DNA from: Malachius bipustulatus
Taxonomy: Eukaryota > Arthropoda > Insecta > Coleoptera > Melyridae
NCBI GenBank assembly: GCA_910589415.1
Contig: OU342635.1
Span: forward strand, 11,904,001 to 11,968,000
DNA: 64,000 bases
Direction of reading: 5' to 3'
Below are positions 22,795 to 47,712 of this stretch, in pieces. A program made the translations under genes and the position numbers. Under the pieces are notes generated by a model. That model saw only the letters and a program-made list of their open reading frames with translations, was not told the DNA's origin and searched no databases. Position 1 is the first letter of the stretch. Each line of letters opens with the position of its first letter.

Positions 22795-22897
22795 AGTACT
22801 TAGGTATGAGCCACAATAGACCGCTTGGTCGCAGTGGAGGTGTCACTAATCGACCCACTCATTATATAACTAAACTAAACTAACTACCCCTTTAGCT

Positions 22898-23464
22898 GAC
22901 AATGAAAGTCCTGCAGAAAAGTACTTACGGCGTGCTTTCCGTATTCAACTTGATGCTTTGTTTCCAATTCAACCACACAAAACTCAGTCAATACCAAAGA
23001 GGAACGAGCAAACAGGAAAAGGAGATAGACATCTGGAAGTGTCTGATCGGGTGCAAGTGCGATGTTATATTCAAAACCAGGAAGTATGGAGAATGGGAGA
23101 AATAATTCAGAAATTGGGGCAATTACACTATCAAGTTAGATTGGACAATGGATATACATTAAAACGACATATAAATCAATTAAGGAAAACAGGAGTAAAA
23201 AAGAATCCTGTTTTATTTGCCCCTATCTACAGACCCCTGAGTGAACAAAAAACTGATACAGACAAATCCAATCATGATAACCATCCAGTGAAAACAGCGG
23301 AGGGAAGTTTTGAAAATTCAACAGAGGAATACAAGGTTGAGCAAGGGGAAGGTCAGGAAGATACTCAACAGCCTTTGCCCGAAGCTAGAAACATTCCTGT
23401 ACCTCGAAGGTCCAGCCGACTTAGGAGACCTCCTAATCACTTTGATGATTATATTAGATTTTAA
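22898..23464 (+). CDS. Gag-pol polyprotein of element A, 3' part (integrase C-terminus)
   Basis: Directly after the right target duplication the element's frame continues to TAA at 23462-23464. It includes a basic SH3-like integrase C-terminal segment (DRVQVRCYIQNQ through HINQLRKTG) and a Ser/Arg/Pro-rich tail (RRSSRLRRPPNHF), usual for gypsy-type integrases. It cannot be made from this copy without removal of the LINE. About 155 bp of 3' UTR follow to the polypurine tract. Confidence 0.85.
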   Translation, partial: DNESPAEKYLRRAFRIQLDALFPIQPHKTQSIPKRNEQTGKGDRHLEVSDRVQVRCYIQNQEVWRMGEIIQKLGQLHYQVRLDNGYTLKRHINQLRKTGVKKNPVLFAPIYRPLSEQKTDTDKSNHDNHPVKTAEGSFENSTEEYKVEQGEGQEDTQQPLPEARNIPVPRRSSRLRRPPNHFDDYIRF

Positions 23465-23631
23465 GTCTGAGTCAATTATCAACCCGTTCTGAAGTGTTTC
23501 GTATTTTGTGTTTTGGTTTTTCATATTTTGGTGAAAAGCAACTGAGTTCTTTTATTCTTGGAATTGTTGTTGTTAGTCTTAATGACTTTTGTTTTGCTTT
23601 TTTCTAATCTTTTAAATAAGTGTGGGAGAAC

Positions 23632-23855
23632 TGTTATATCCAACATATTGAGTTTGAGTTTAGTTTAGATGTTTACATCAATGACAGAAGATATCTTTGT
23701 ATTCAAAATGACGTTGACATGTCATGTTTACTTTTAAACTTCATACTAAAAAGGGAATAGAAAAATAACTACTGAATTATTACATTATTTGTATCCTGAT
23801 CAATAAAAGTATGAAGACATGAAACATGAACATTTTCCTTTATTCAAACATAATA
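23632..23855 (+). repeat. 3' LTR of element A
   Basis: Matches the 5' LTR base for base as far as I can read. It is followed by the TTTAC duplication. Confidence 0.9.
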
Positions 23856-24080
23856 TTTACTATCTAAAAAAAGATTCAGGAGTAACAAATACGTATGTAA
23901 TCGCAAGCATTTAAGGTACTCGTGTACAACAAACCCCTCCCGATTTTTTTTATACCTGAACGACCTCATGTTTGCAATAACAAATACATTAAAATGAATA
24001 GCGGGCATGCAGGACTTGCCGCATGAAAGTGTCAAATTTTCCTACTTGGTGGCGCCACAATAGTTACTTATTTAGCCTAT

Positions 24081-24245
24081 AGACGCCGTCAGTGTGACGT
24101 CACTGGGCGGGGCGGCCATTGTTGTCAGTTGTGATTTAGTTTTAAGTTCACGTCGTAAATGTGGTCCTAAAGTTTTTTGACTGACTTATTGAGGTTGTTT
24201 TTAGGCATCGACCTGCGATCGCTATCAATTAAATTGAACTAAATA
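24081..24245. repeat. Dispersed CRE-bearing repeat, copy B (inverted relative to A)
   Basis: Starts AGACGCCGTCAGTGTGACGT and contains GTGACGTCAC (24094-24103), CATTGTTGTCAGTTGTGATT, TTAAGTTCACGTCG, TGGTCCT, TGACTTATTGAGGTTGTTTT and GCGATCGC (24215-24222), all mirrored in copy A. It also carries GGGCGGGGCGG (GC-box-like) absent from A. It sits about 1 kb upstream of the next start codon. Confidence 0.65.
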
Positions 24246-24574
24246 ATATTGGACTTCTTCACTTAAAGTTCACAAATGTCGTATGAAACATAACCTTTGA
24301 TTGATTATTTGGGTTTTCGGGCGCTCCAGACTTGACAACTGTCAGGACGATGGGTTAAAACCCGACTCCAATACGACAGGCTATTGATTTGCTTTATACT
24401 CATTGAGACCTACCTACCTACGGTTTGTTGTGACTTTTGAGTATACTTCGGCTTTTTAATATGCTTGATTGTCTGATATGTTATAATTATTATGTGATGT
24501 AAGATGTAAGTATTCTCTTGCTCCATTTGATATGAGTTGTGATCATAGAGAAACAGTTTCTCTGGATGTGATCC

Positions 24575-24623
24575 AATCATACGAATCACATTACCTATTT
24601 ATTAAATCATGATTCGTATGATT
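24575..24623. repeat. Inverted repeat with exact 14-bp arms
   Basis: AATCATACGAATCA (24575-24588) and its exact reverse complement TGATTCGTATGATT (24610-24623) are separated by 21 bp. A smaller palindrome, AGAGAAACAGTTTCTCT, lies just upstream at about 24547-24563. Confidence 0.8.
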
Positions 24624-25217
24624 CGAAAATTCACACCAAAAGAACACGGCTATTTGCTCGTTCAATAAACAAACACACATCAGCTGTCAAACAAGACATC
24701 TACACATTTACGCGTTTACCGGTTTTTTTCAAACGAGAAGTGCTGACTAAATGTATAGAAGTGCGAAGGTCAATAATTATTAAAAGAAGCAAAACTTAAA
24801 ATTCAACGTGTTTGGTCTTGGTCACGGTCGTGTTTTGTTTTGCTTCCAATGTTTTGGTTGATTCGTTTTTCGTTAGTTCGTTGATTCAAATCAGTTTTCT
24901 AATTTTCACTAATTTCACTTATTCTTATTAGTATTCATTCATCAGTATTAGTATCTGTGTTGTTTAATTATCGACTTGATTTGTTGTGCTTTAATTTATT
25001 TTATTTTAATTATTATTAATAATATTGATGTTGTCTTAGCAGTTAGTTTAATGATTATTAATTTAATTTTGAGTTTTTTTTTTATTGGTAATCACAGTGA
25101 TAAGCCTGAGTGAAAACAGTTTTCTTTTGATAGCTGGTATCTATAACTTTACCTTATAAAAAATTATCTAAAAGGATGTTGAAAAATATTTTACAAGTTA
25201 ACTTCTGATCTAAGAAA

Positions 25218-28200
25218 ATGGAGAGTTCAAATGGTTTGGAAGTGTCATTATCCAAGGTTTTAGTAAATACAGCTGAATGCTCTACTTCACCAGGAAAAAA
25301 TCCGTTTGACGATGTCGCCAAAAGAGCAGCATCTTTCCTCATAGAAACAACACCTGTCGAAGACTTGATGAAATCTTTTAAAGAGGAGAACAATTATTCG
25401 CTCGACAATCTAGTGAAGTCATTCCAAAATTTTCAGTTGAATCAAGATAATGCATCACCTTTCAAAGGACCATTGGGAGATTTTGATATCGGCAGAGAGT
25501 CTATACCATTCAATTTAGCAGTGAACGAATTCGAAGATGCAGGACGTCTCTCCGAAAATTTAAATAGCCTGAGTATTGAATATGGAAGAGAATCATTGGG
25601 AATATTGAACATATCTAGGTCAACAGTAAGAGAGTCCCTAACTTTACTGGACGTTCCTGTTTACAGACTTGAAGCAATGTTGAATGCTTCATCTAATTTT
25701 AAAGTAGAAGAGAGTACCTTTTCCGGCAACACACCAGGAACGTTGGATACCGCTTTCCTAATCGCAGAGAGCTCAAATGTTTCCTTGTGCAATTCTCTGA
25801 GTTTTAAGAAATCGAGAAGATTGGACAGTGACAAAGCTTCACCGGTCCTTTACTCTGTTCAGTCACCACGGCTCGAGTCGAAGATGCAATGGACAAGCAG
25901 AAGCAATATTCATCCGTTGTATATGAGTCCAAAACCTAACGATTCAAATTTTTCAGCAGAGTTAGAAAGGCTTCGATTACGAATTAAATCCATGTCAAAT
26001 ATAACGGATACTAGAAATAAGAGAAATATTGGAGAATTTTGGAGTGTGGAGAAACCTAAGAGGAAACCATCGATGAGAATGAGTTTTGCGGGCCAACTCT
26101 CTTTCAGTGAGACTCAATCCATCTCAGATGAAGATAACAATTTTGTAAGTTGCATTTTATTTTCTTAAATAAATAGCTGAGTCCCTAGAAATACACGCCC
26201 ATTTCAAGGAAACTGTTACAGTCAGCAACAGCACTCACTCATTTGTCTGACTGCTGTTGGTAAGATTTTTCCTGCAAAGCCGTTCGAATAGTTTCATTGA
26301 TATAAGTAATATAAGATGTAAAAAAAAATCTAGGGGGCCATTGCGAAGGGAAGTAAAGTAACACTGTATGGAATGAAAGTCTAACTTTGTTGGATTTGAG
26401 ACTTTTTTTTTTCGTTGTTACATATGTTTACAAGAACTAACCATGTGTTCACTTCAACTTTGTTGTTTTGATGGAAGCTCTCTTGATTGAGTTTCAGGCA
26501 CTGCCAGTATGACAAAAGTTCTTAGATGGAGGAATACTCCGACCCCGTGTAACAGGCTAGTAATTGCGCTTTATGTGCTTTATACTCATACGACCTGCAT
26601 TCACTCCTTATTTAATTATTGTTGAGTATAATTGCCTATTCTCTCCCTTATTTATAATAATGTCATTATTTAATTTTTTTATAAAAGTTATATCCATAAA
26701 ATTTAAATTTGTTTTTCAGAATGACTCGGTATTTCTAGAAGCAAATCACATTGCTGAAAAAATTTCCAGGTGCTCTCAAGAAGAACTAGGTAAGTAATAT
26801 CACACAAATTCAATGGTTTTTGTCTCCATTAATTATTATTAAATTAACTTTATATGAATAATGTTTATTTATTTTTAGAATTAAGAGATAATGATAATAA
26901 TTTGGATAATACGTTACCTCCAGAGCTTGTTGATGATGACACAGAAGAGAGTAAAAATAATAAAATCACTCAGAAGCCCAGTGCCGAAACCATATTTAAA
27001 ACGATTGATAAAATGGTGACTCCTTTTTCCAACCAAGGCGATCAAAAGTTGAAACTGCGAAAAATTTCAAATGTCAGTAATAAGAATGATTTACACGAAA
27101 ACAAAAATAATATGGTCGCTGCTGAAGAAAAGGACCAAAATCTACAAGAACCTTCATCAAAGGACAATAATTTATCAACCATTTTAAGTAGCAGAAACGA
27201 GAATGAAGAACAAAACTTCATCAGTAATTTTTGCGCTCCCTCATGTTTAAATAGAAGAATTTATTTTAAGTCAAACAACAGCTTTGATTTCGATGATTCA
27301 GGTCATTCATCTATAGTAGAACCTGAACCTGATCTTAATGTACAAGAACAAGATAACAAGCATGAATGTTATGAGGTTTTGGACCTACGTGTGTCAAAAA
27401 ATGATGAATCAAACGAAATTAAAACTAGTGTCTCTCAAACCAACATTAAACCTTTAGATTTATCGATGAAATCAAAAACTAACAACCCGGTAAATAGAAG
27501 GATGAGTCAATCTTTTACATTTGCCAGTCCAAAAGTAAAAGTGTTACCAGACAAATTCAATAATCACTCGGTAAAATCATCAATTTCAAGTCTAGAAAAC
27601 AGCAAGTGTAGCAAGACGAGCAGTATATCTCTTTCAAGCAATGATAGCAAAAGAAACTCATCACAAACCTCATTGCCTGCTTTAAAATTGAAGAAAACTG
27701 AAGATCGATCTTGTAAACTCAAAAAAGGACCGTTGAAAGCTGTAGTTCCGGTGCCGGTGCCAATTACTACTGGTACACACCCTCACAAAAGTAAGCCAAA
27801 TTTGTTGTAACTATTAGATGTTCTATTCTATTGATGCTCTAACGTGCATTTTAATTTATTAAAGCCAACACCAAGGAATCTAACAGTACGAGTAGTATGA
27901 CCACACCTAAGAAATTAAGAAGGACTTTGTCTTTCATGCCAAGAACTAGTTCGCCTATTATTGTGAGTGGATTCTGAAATTTTGTATTTTTTTTTTCAAT
28001 TTCTCCTACGTATCTGCTTTTAGGAATCTAAATTGAAACCGGTTGCACAGTCGACACCTGACGGGAGTTCCGGAAGATTAAAATCAAATTCCTTCTCTAT
28101 TTACGGAAGAACCCCCGAATCGAGAAATGTTTCATCTCGAGCTTCATCTGGTCAATCGAGTTTAAGGTATTTTTTATAATAATATTCAAACTAAATAAAC

Positions 28201-29053
28201 TGCAACTCTAGAATTTGTTCATAAAAGGAAGCGATTCAAATGTGAATTTGAATTAAACTGTATTATTTATTATTTCTATTACATTTCGATCTGTTTCAGC
28301 AACAACATCAACTCCAAGAAAATTCAGACACCACCTTTTAGTGGAAACACGCCGAAATCTTCCATCAGAAAACCAAGCAGTATTCCCAATCAGTATGGAA
28401 AAAGGCTATCAGTTACAGAGCAAAAGGAGGCTAATAACATGAGTGAAAGAAGGAGGAGAAGTTTCAGCGCAAATAAAGAAAGTGGGATACTTTCTGCTAT
28501 TAACAGAGTACGAGAAAATATTGTCAATTCGCCATATTATAAAGTGAATATTCTCAGCGAAGGAAACGATGAAAACGTGAAAAACGACAGTAAGCTGCCT
28601 TTGAGTAACGGAAAGTCTAAAATCGGAAAGCTGGTAAGTGCATTAGTATTATTGATTGTTACGCTTATTCCGGCAAAACAAAAATTGTAAATGCTATAGA
28701 CTTTATAGAATTCCGATTTATGCCCATTGTCTGAAATATTTTAGGTGGCACACACCTAAACCTATTTCAATAACAATCAAGAATATATTTCTATGTTTTT
28801 GATCTACACTTTGTAATATTTTCTTTTTCTGTCGAATTTCTTTGGGTTTAAATGAGGTATTCAACAAGGTATTTGGGTGGGATGTCCTACTATTTGGAGC
28901 TACATTTTATTATGAAGAGCTTCTTATGGCAATTTTATTCAACAATTTTAGTCACTTTTGATAATCAGTTTTGCAAAACTAAATATTACTTAATATGTTT
29001 TATTTTTTTAGGTCAGTAAACCTAAACCTGGAAAAGAAAATGTTATTTGCTGA
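25218..29053 (+). CDS. Ser-rich disordered protein with PLDLS and KEN-box motifs
   Basis: Seven exons (25218-26144, 26720-26789, 26879-27790, 27865-27962, 28024-28166, 28300-28633, 29012-29053) join in phase to 841 codons. I do not recognise the family. The N-terminal 200 residues have short amphipathic repeats (VEDLMKSF, LDNLVKSFQNF) and ESL/RES blocks. Exon 3 has KPLDLSMKSK, an exact match to the PxDLS motif that binds the corepressor CtBP, and a weaker VLDLRVSK 50 residues earlier. Basic Ser-rich segments follow, including GPLKAVVPVPVPITTG, TPKKLRRTLSF and ERRRRSFSANK. The last residues are KPGKENVIC: a KEN box, the degron read by APC/C-Cdh1. From these motifs I infer a cell-cycle-regulated scaffold or corepressor partner; this is not established. 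AATAAA follows at about 29336. Confidence 0.8.
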
Positions 29054-29443
29054 ATTCTTCATAGTTCTTAGGTAATCATACAATTTTTATACGTTGTTTT
29101 TGTTTAAAATGAGGAGAAATTTTATTTTATGTATTATTCATGTAGGTAAGTGTAATTTAGTAAGAACATTCCAGTCATCCTGCCATTATTATTAAAAAAG
29201 TACACAGTTAATTTTAATAATTTTGTATTCAGTTTATTTTCTCTCATGAAAACAGTTTATTTAAGTTGTGATTTTTTATATAAAGAACTATTTTCTAATG
29301 TGATAATTTTTATATTTTTATAACTTCTTGAATCGAATAAACAATTTTTTCTAATACCATAATATAATTTAATACCCAAGGTAAGAGAAACTATTGCATT
29401 TAATGAAAAATGTTTATTTTATTACAAAGAAAACTAAGAAAAA

Positions 29444-29921
29444 TCATTTGGATTTTTTGGCGAAAAGGTTTTTCTTAGTAGTCTCACTTTGTACAATCGG
29501 ATGGTAAAACCTTTTATCGTTGCGATCGAAATCGATCAGAGAATCCAAAAACCAACCATATCTGGAAATAAAATAAATGGATGTAATTTCAATTGTGTGA
29601 TTCTATAAGATTCAAAAAAAAAAAAAATACATCTGATTTTCTGTTGCCGGCCATTTGAATTTTGATTTTGGGCCTCTATCCCTGTATGTAATTATTGCCT
29701 CTACGATTTCCGGATCTGCTAACTCCAGTCTTGGTCTATCGTATTTTGAATAAAATTTTCTAGCTAGGTCAGAACCTACAACCACAAATTTAACCCGAAT
29801 GACACAACATTTTGAAAAATTTACCCATATAATCTGGTCTGTAATTTTTATACACTTGGAAATATTTCTGGTCTCTTTCAGCCCTTTCGTTCAAAAGTTG
29901 TGCTTCAAATTTTGGTCCCAT
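29444..29921 (-). CDS. CFAP144/FAM183-like ciliary protein
   Basis: Three exons (29921-29825, 29763-29631, 29561-29444) join to 115 codons. The protein is small and charged: MGPKFEAQLLNERAERDQKY, then YRPDYMARKFYSKY, GPKSKFKWPATENQ and GWFLDSLIDFDRNDKRFYHP near the end. The GPRKKYP-like and GW..DPLID.DR.DRRF-like blocks recall FAM183/CFAP144, a microtubule-inner-protein-type component of motile cilia; the match is from memory of the family pattern and is moderate. The start lies 107 bp downstream of the iav stop on the same strand with no AATAAA between, so the two may share a transcript. A fusion reading is also possible: a donor in the last iav exon and an acceptor at about 29945 would continue in frame. 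AATAAA is just past the stop. Confidence 0.55.
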
Positions 29922-30027
29922 ATTAAAATTTCTCAGTTTCAGATCTTGATTTATCAAATTGTCAAAAATATGTCAAGTGCCTACTTTAAAAATCAAATTC
30001 TAAAAGTTATTCGCTCAAAAAAATACC

Positions 30028-45138
<15,111 letters not shown>

Positions 45139-46159
45139 ATTCACAAAAGTATTTTGTCACTGGTCATAATTTTTTTAGTGTTTTTTTAGTAATTATAATA
45201 ATAATAATAGGATCACGTGGAATGTAAGAAAATAACTGGAAGAAGTAGTTGTGCATTTTGATCAATAATTTGGGTCAGGGTGAATAAATTATGTCAAGGT
45301 GTATCACCCTGGCACAGACTGGTACGGCTGACGAATTAGCACTTGTTAGTTTAAAGAAGGGGTTCAGAAGAGAACAATAGCAAATAAAACTTTAGAAAAC
45401 TCATTTAATTTTTATTTATATCCGTCCTTCCATATTCGTGTCACTAGTTTGAACTCTTTGAGCTCCAGCACTTTTCTATAAATAAAAATTTGATATCTAC
45501 TCCATTCAAAATTAAATTCACAAAACATAACTTTGCAATACCCAAAATTGACTTATAAGTTTAAATATTCAAAAAGCTTGGCACTCTAAACAGAAGTTTA
45601 GTAAAATATCTAAAATGCAAGAAGGTTCGAGAGAATTAACAAAGAGAAGAAGAGAAAGGTGTTTGTTAAAAAAAAATTATACCGCTACAAATTTGACTGA
45701 GATATTTGGGGAATTAAGGACATGTATACTTCTCAAAATCTTACAACATACATTATTTTTTAACACCTACCTTAATGGTTTTTTATTTCACCAGCATCGA
45801 AAAATTTAAAAAAGTAGACACCTTCATTTGTTCGGAATCCTTGTTAGACACTTCAAAATTCAATTTAATTAAAAGTTTCCAATGTTTCTATTTGTTCTGT
45901 TTTTTAATTTTTAATCTCTTCTGAGCTTTTTCAATGTTCTGAATCTGATAGGTACTGCATGCTTCTATACTATAGCCATGCAAACGCCGAAGAGAAGGCT
46001 GTCATTAAGAAGATTAGGTAAATTTCAATGTGGGTGTAGGTATACAAAAGCCACATACAGTATATCATTACAAGTTTAATAATAGCTGCCATATACTTAG
46101 GTATCTAGTCAAGGTTATAAAAGAGCCAACCTACCTGCATTTTTTCTTCCTATTGAAAC

Positions 46160-46400
46160 AAATTTGTATACATTCTTGAAATGAACATTCTAGAATATGC
46201 TATTTTCCAGAACATTTTGTAATATGTTAGAACATTCTGGAACATTATAGAAAATTCCAGGTAAACTTCAAATATTCTAAAATAGGCTATAACATTCCAT
46301 AATATTTTGAAACATTCTAGAACATTCTGGAACAATTTAAAATATTTTCATGTTCTAGAAAATTCTTGAACACTCTAGATCAACCTCAAATATTCCAGAA
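46160..46400. repeat. HSE-like array 1
   Basis: Repeats of ACATTCTAGAACATTCTGGA and variants. TTCTTGAA, TTCTAGAA, TTCCAGAA and TTCTGGAA each occur, several times. TTCTAGAACATTCTGGAA (about 46316-46333) is a contiguous four-unit TTC/GAA alternation. Confidence 0.75.
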
Positions 46401-46639
46401 CATGTCAAAACTGTTATGTATCCTTAGTTTATTTAACTGCCATTACTTTTGTATGTGCTACATACTGTTAATAATTAATTGAACAGTATTGGATTGAGTA
46501 GAGTCTTCATGATTGATAACGAAATAATGATAGATAATAAATTCAAGTGAATGGAGGTGAATTAATAAGAAATAATGGTTTCAATTACCTACAGCAAATT
46601 TCGAGTTTTACTTATAATTATGTACTTGAATAGTAAAAT

Positions 46640-46850
46640 ATCCAACAAAAACATTCCACAATATTTTGATAGAACAATCTAGAAGATTCTATAATAGTCT
46701 GGAAAAATTTAAAACATTCTATATCATTTCGGAACAATACTAGAACATTTGTTATATTCTGAAACAATCTAAAACATTTTCGGACATTCTAATCATTTTG
46801 GAACATCCAGAATATTCTAGAACATTCCGGAATCTTCTAGAAAATACACT
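46640..46850. repeat. HSE-like array 2
   Basis: Same unit as array 1. At 46810-46842 seven GAA/TTC blocks alternate without interruption at 5-bp steps (GAATATTCTAGAACATT, then CCGGAATCTTCTAGAA), matching the extended heat-shock-element consensus. Confidence 0.8.
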
Positions 46851-47712
46851 GATTATTATTATTCAAATGAAGCACCTCAAAATTAGGAATAGTGTCACGA
46901 GAGATTTGTAGATAACAATTTTTTTCCACTTACGGAGAAGATAACTACCGATTGGCATTGTTGGTCTAGATGCCTTATATCTGTTAGTTAAGGGGAAATA
47001 AAAAATCTCATCTAAAATATAAATCAAGTTTATTTTTTATAAAATCACAAAATTCAACATACAACTCTAACAATTCACACAACTCAACATATAATGCTTA
47101 ATTAACAACATTTTGTAAAAGTGTCTTATCAACCTTAAATACTTTACAATCAATAAAACGTAATTTCTGAAATTCAACCGATTTTACAACATTAAATATC
47201 AACAATAATAATATCAACTAAATTTTGAAAATTCTGCTTATATGCCGACTTCACTCCGTTCGAATAAATTTAGTAAGGCAAAACTTATACGGTAATAAAA
47301 TCTCAAAAATAAATAATAATTAATTCTACCAAGAAGTTACTAAAATAAATTAATAAAGCAAGCAACATATTCATTACCTGTTAGTAGTATTTCAAGTATT
47401 CCACTATTTAGAATAAATAAAATACACAATATAAAATAATATGCTACAATTTTGCCTGCTTAAAACCTTAATTCAACAGATACTTAGTACTAGTACACTA
47501 GTACTAATATGATGGTACTACTAAAACGTTTGGCTACCTAATTGACAATTGTTGCATCTAATCTAAAATATAGGTAGGTCTACTAGTCGATTTCGAAATA
47601 TAATAGGACATTCTTATCGAGTACTTATTGGGAATAAATAGCAAATAAATAATAAATGTATAATAAATAAATGAGTGATAAATAAATAATTATTATTGCA
47701 CCTACGAAGAAA

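Larger units (their letters stand above)
17226..22883 (+). mobile_element. Full-length non-LTR retrotransposon (I-group LINE), nested
   Basis: A 5.66-kb element with a GC-rich 5' UTR (17226-17746), two open frames and a short 3' UTR ending in a TAAAC-type tail (AACTAAACTAAACTAA). It is bounded by a 14-bp target duplication. Endonuclease, reverse transcriptase and RNase H in ORF2 place it in the I-group superfamily. Both frames are uninterrupted, so the copy looks recent and possibly active. Confidence 0.92.
13200..23855 (+). mobile_element. Gypsy-type LTR retrotransposon A, carrying a nested LINE
   Basis: Two 224-bp LTRs (13200-13423 and 23632-23855) that read as identical flank a single gag-pol frame. 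A 5-6 bp target duplication (TTTAC/ATTTAC) is found at 13194-13199 and 23855-23860. The primer-binding region TGGCGACGAGG begins at 13427, and a purine-rich tract (AAGTGTGGGAGAAC) abuts the 3' LTR. No env-like frame is seen. The element is about 5.0 kb without the LINE. The identical LTRs imply a recent insertion, and the LINE arrived later still. It is probably of the mag-like group, on weak grounds (single gag-pol ORF, lack of env). Confidence 0.92.
23861..25217. promoter_or_regulatory. 5' flank of the PLDLS/KEN gene
   Basis: No coding exon is seen. It contains CRE-bearing repeat copy B, a run of CCTA repeats (24410-24422), the inverted repeat at 24575-24623, and an AT-rich stretch before the start at 25218 (AAAATGG context). 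The transcription start is not resolved. Confidence 0.4.
45139..47712. other. Intergenic region upstream of iav
   Basis: It contains the iav promoter (not resolved; CACGTG-like at about 45213) and two HSE-like arrays (46160-46400 and 46640-46850) that flank about 240 bp of unique sequence. Exon-like pieces with good splice signals exist: minus-strand 45473-45418 (acceptor TTATTTATAG, short frame ending EGRI) and plus-strand 45979-46017 (ANAEEKAVIKKIR, donor GTAAAT). I could not connect either to a gene. 46860-47700 shows only AT-rich sequence. Confidence 0.4.

Noticed and set aside
46160..46850. CRISPR-like repeat array
   Set aside because: Units are short, degenerate and without spacers of constant length, and the genome is eukaryotic.
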